Assembly: GCF_000953825.1 (NCBI RefSeq)
Contig: NZ_BBUL01000089.1
Coordinates: forward strand, 124,001-188,000
DNA from: Cellvibrio sp. OA-2007
Lineage (GTDB): Bacteria > Pseudomonadota > Gammaproteobacteria > Pseudomonadales > Cellvibrionaceae
Reading direction: 5' to 3'
Length of the DNA stretch: 64,000 nt
Positions within the stretch are counted from its first letter, which is position 1. Every line of letters begins with the position of its first letter. The notes under the pieces were generated by a model. It was not told where the DNA came from and ran no database searches. It saw only the letters and a list, made by a program, of their open reading frames with translations. The position numbers and the translations under genes are program-made. This document shows, in pieces, positions 62,600 to 64,000 of this stretch.

Positions 62600-63091
62600 A
62601 TGCGCGGCATTGGTTTTATTATCGCGTGCCTTTTTTTAACAACGGCCTGCCAAGCAAACAGCCTTAAACCTTTTACCACCGATGGCTGTTCGCTGTGGAT
62701 TGACGGCACGCCAGAGCAGCCTAACCTCTGGCGCCACTGCTGTGTTGCCCACGATCTGGACTATTGGAAAGGCGGCAGCGAAGCTCAGCGCAAAGCGTCC
62801 GATGAGCGCATTCAAGCCTGTGTCAAAGAAGCACAAGGTTCCGGCATGGCCAATTACATTTATACCAATGTGCGCTGGGGCGGCAGCCCTTATTGGATGA
62901 ACAATTACCGCTGGGGTTATGGTTGGGATTATTTCGATGGTGTTTGGCCGCGCGGCTATAAAGTGCCCACAGCGCAAGAACAGCAGCTGATCGATAAAGC
63001 CATGCCCGCCGCACTCAAGGTGATAGCCGAGGATGCGATTCTAAATCCAGCCAAGCCTGCACCCGATAAGAACGCACCTGCAACAGAGTAA
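62600..63091 (+). CDS. Small secreted phospholipase A2-like protein
   Basis: A 163-residue exported protein. ATG 62600 with GGAAGGAAG upstream opens a signal MRGIGFIIACLFLTTAC; Cys17 may be lipidated or cleavage may fall after CQA. The mature N-terminus has FTTDGCSLWIDG and then HCCVAHDLDYWKGGS: paired Cys47-Cys48 and His51-Asp52 match the 'CC..HD..YW.GG' active-site pattern of phospholipase A2-like proteins. The rest is Trp/Tyr/Gly-rich (YRWGYGWDYFDGVWPRGYK). Enzyme activity is unproven. It diverges from ubiE. Confidence 0.7.
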   Translation: MRGIGFIIACLFLTTACQANSLKPFTTDGCSLWIDGTPEQPNLWRHCCVAHDLDYWKGGSEAQRKASDERIQACVKEAQGSGMANYIYTNVRWGGSPYWMNNYRWGYGWDYFDGVWPRGYKVPTAQEQQLIDKAMPAALKVIAEDAILNPAKPAPDKNAPATE

Positions 63092-63159
63092 TCTGCACCA
63101 ATTGACTTCTGATTGTCATAAATGGGTGTTTGAATCTGCCCAAGTGGATTACAATCGCC

Positions 63160-63385
63160 GCCTCAGTTGCACTGGTTTGGAGCTAAGCTAACTACCGGTG
63201 AGTGTACGGCCAAATGGCTCCAAATCGCGTCCGGTTTTCCTCGGCTTGCCCCTCAGGTAGGCTGGCCGGACGATGCGCCACGCAACCAGCCCAGCAATAC
63301 CTTACAAGTAATACCTAACAAGCAGCACCCAGAGGCGTCACGCCAGCAAGTGAAACTCCAGCACTACACCTTTTATGGAGACTCC
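63160..63385 (+). promoter_or_regulatory. Structured 5' leader of the decarboxylase gene
   Basis: TACAAT at 63160-63165 is a likely -10, placing the start near 63172. The following RNA can fold as a three-way junction: P1 CTGG/CCAG (63172-63175 with 63286-63289), P2 TTTGGAGC/GCTCCAAA (63176-63183 with 63217-63224), and P3 CGTCCGG/CCGGACG (63228-63234 with 63266-63272). The remaining 95 bases to ATG 63386 look unstructured, without a terminator. It matches no riboswitch consensus I know. Confidence 0.5.
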
Positions 63386-64000
63386 ATGAAATTTCGCTTT
63401 CCCATCGTCATCATCGACGAAGACTTTCGCTCCGAGAACACCTCGGGTTTAGGCATACGCGCCCTTGCGGACGCTATCGAAAAAGAAAGCTGGGAGGTAG
63501 TTGGTGTTACCAGCTACGGTGACCTGTCGCAATTCGCGCAGCAGCAATCGCGCGCCTCTGCGTTTATTTTGTCGATTGACGATGAAGAGTTCGGCAGCGG
63601 TTCGCTTGAAGAGACCGACCACGCACTCAAATCTCTGCGCGCCTTTGTGGAAGAGATTCGCTACAAAAACGCCGACATCCCGATTTATTTGTACGGTGAA
63701 ACCCGCACCTCGCGCCATATTCCCAACAATATTTTGCGCGAGCTGCACGGTTTCATTCACATGTTCGAGGATACGCCCGAATTCGTGGCGCGCCATATTA
63801 TCCGCGAAGCCAAATCTTACCTCGATGGCTTGGCACCGCCGTTTTTCCGCGCCCTGGTGCACTACGCGCAGGACGGCTCCTACTCCTGGCACTGCCCCGG
63901 TCACTCCGGTGGCGTGGCCTTTTTGAAATCGCCTATCGGCCAGATGTTCCACCAATTCTTTGGCGAGAATATGCTGCGCGCCGACGTGTGTAACGCGGTG
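63386..64000 (+). CDS. Orn/Lys/Arg decarboxylase, N-terminal part (cut by window edge)
   Basis: The first 205 codons of a large PLP-dependent amino-acid decarboxylase, cut off by the right edge. ATG 63386 is preceded by ATGGAGACTCC. Residues 1-130 form the flavodoxin-like 'wing' domain (FPIVIIDEDFRSENTSGLGI). HYAQDGSYSWHCPGHSGG opens the PLP-binding domain, followed by FLKSPIGQMFHQFFGENMLR. The lysine that binds PLP is outside the window. It acts on ornithine, lysine or arginine, in polyamine synthesis or acid resistance; which one cannot be told here. The long structured leader suggests control at the RNA level. Confidence 0.9.
   Translation, partial: MKFRFPIVIIDEDFRSENTSGLGIRALADAIEKESWEVVGVTSYGDLSQFAQQQSRASAFILSIDDEEFGSGSLEETDHALKSLRAFVEEIRYKNADIPIYLYGETRTSRHIPNNILRELHGFIHMFEDTPEFVARHIIREAKSYLDGLAPPFFRALVHYAQDGSYSWHCPGHSGGVAFLKSPIGQMFHQFFGENMLRADVCNAV

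Noticed and set aside
1-64000. tRNA, rRNA, CRISPR arrays, prophage or transposon genes
   Set aside because: I looked for cloverleaf ends, regularly spaced repeats and integrase or transposase motifs and found none; small sites could still be missed by eye.

Overview
The window looks like a chromosomal segment of a plant-cell-wall-degrading gammaproteobacterium, most probably Cellvibrio or a close relative. Three things point there: a pectin/galacturonate utilisation locus with a large TonB-dependent receptor; a secreted protein built from a CBM2, PKD domains, long serine-only linkers and a CBM9-like domain; and housekeeping blocks whose gene order, from memory, resembles Pseudomonas (dsbB-algQ-FKBP-algP-yheS, glnA/ntrBC, thiI-typA, pip/dtd, ubiE-ubiJ-ubiB). 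This assignment is inference from gene content. No database was searched.

Region 1 (1-18.8 kb) is the pectin locus. A truncated mannitol-dehydrogenase-family (UxuB-like) gene diverges from kdgK. After a VOC gene and the three-gene pntAA-pntAB-pntB transhydrogenase operon come uxaA (altronate dehydratase) and, divergently, a GH28 polygalacturonase, a TonB-dependent receptor, a DUF4861-GH105 fusion, kduI, kduD and the CBM2/PKD/CBM9 protein. Together these bind and cut polygalacturonate, import oligomers, split unsaturated oligomers, and send both unsaturated and saturated uronates to 2-keto-3-deoxygluconate (KDG), which KdgK phosphorylates. A mirrored pair of LacI-type operators lies between uxaA and the GH28 gene.

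Region 2 (18.9-33.5 kb) is mainly housekeeping: gshA, an orphan FliL-domain protein, dsbB, algQ/rsd, an FKBP isomerase, an AlgP-like protein, DUF2789, TIGR02444, yheS, an outer-membrane barrel protein, a TerC-CBS-CorC protein, a FemAB/GNAT-like protein and a chemoreceptor. Region 3 (33.5-45.4 kb) is nitrogen control and translation: ntrC-ntrB, a DUF4124 protein, and glnA with a recognisable sigma-54 promoter and upstream NtrC-like half-sites. A cation/proton antiporter, thiI, an acyltransferase, a vapBC toxin-antitoxin pair and typA follow.

Region 4 (45.4-64 kb) mixes accessory and core genes: TauE/SafE permease, a membrane protein, hemH, a DCC thioredoxin-like protein, a DUF6482-like protein, a gamma-glutamylcyclotransferase-fold protein, a PQQ-type sugar dehydrogenase, a WYL regulator, pip, a membrane-bound AraC regulator, dtd, a MASE1 hybrid kinase with a GGDEF/EAL response regulator, ubiB-ubiJ-ubiE, a small phospholipase-A2-like secreted protein, and the start of an Orn/Lys/Arg decarboxylase behind a structured leader. 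Three dispersed-repeat-like inverted repeats (15.4, 45.5 and 60.9 kb) are present. I found no tRNA, rRNA, CRISPR array, prophage, transposase or defence island.
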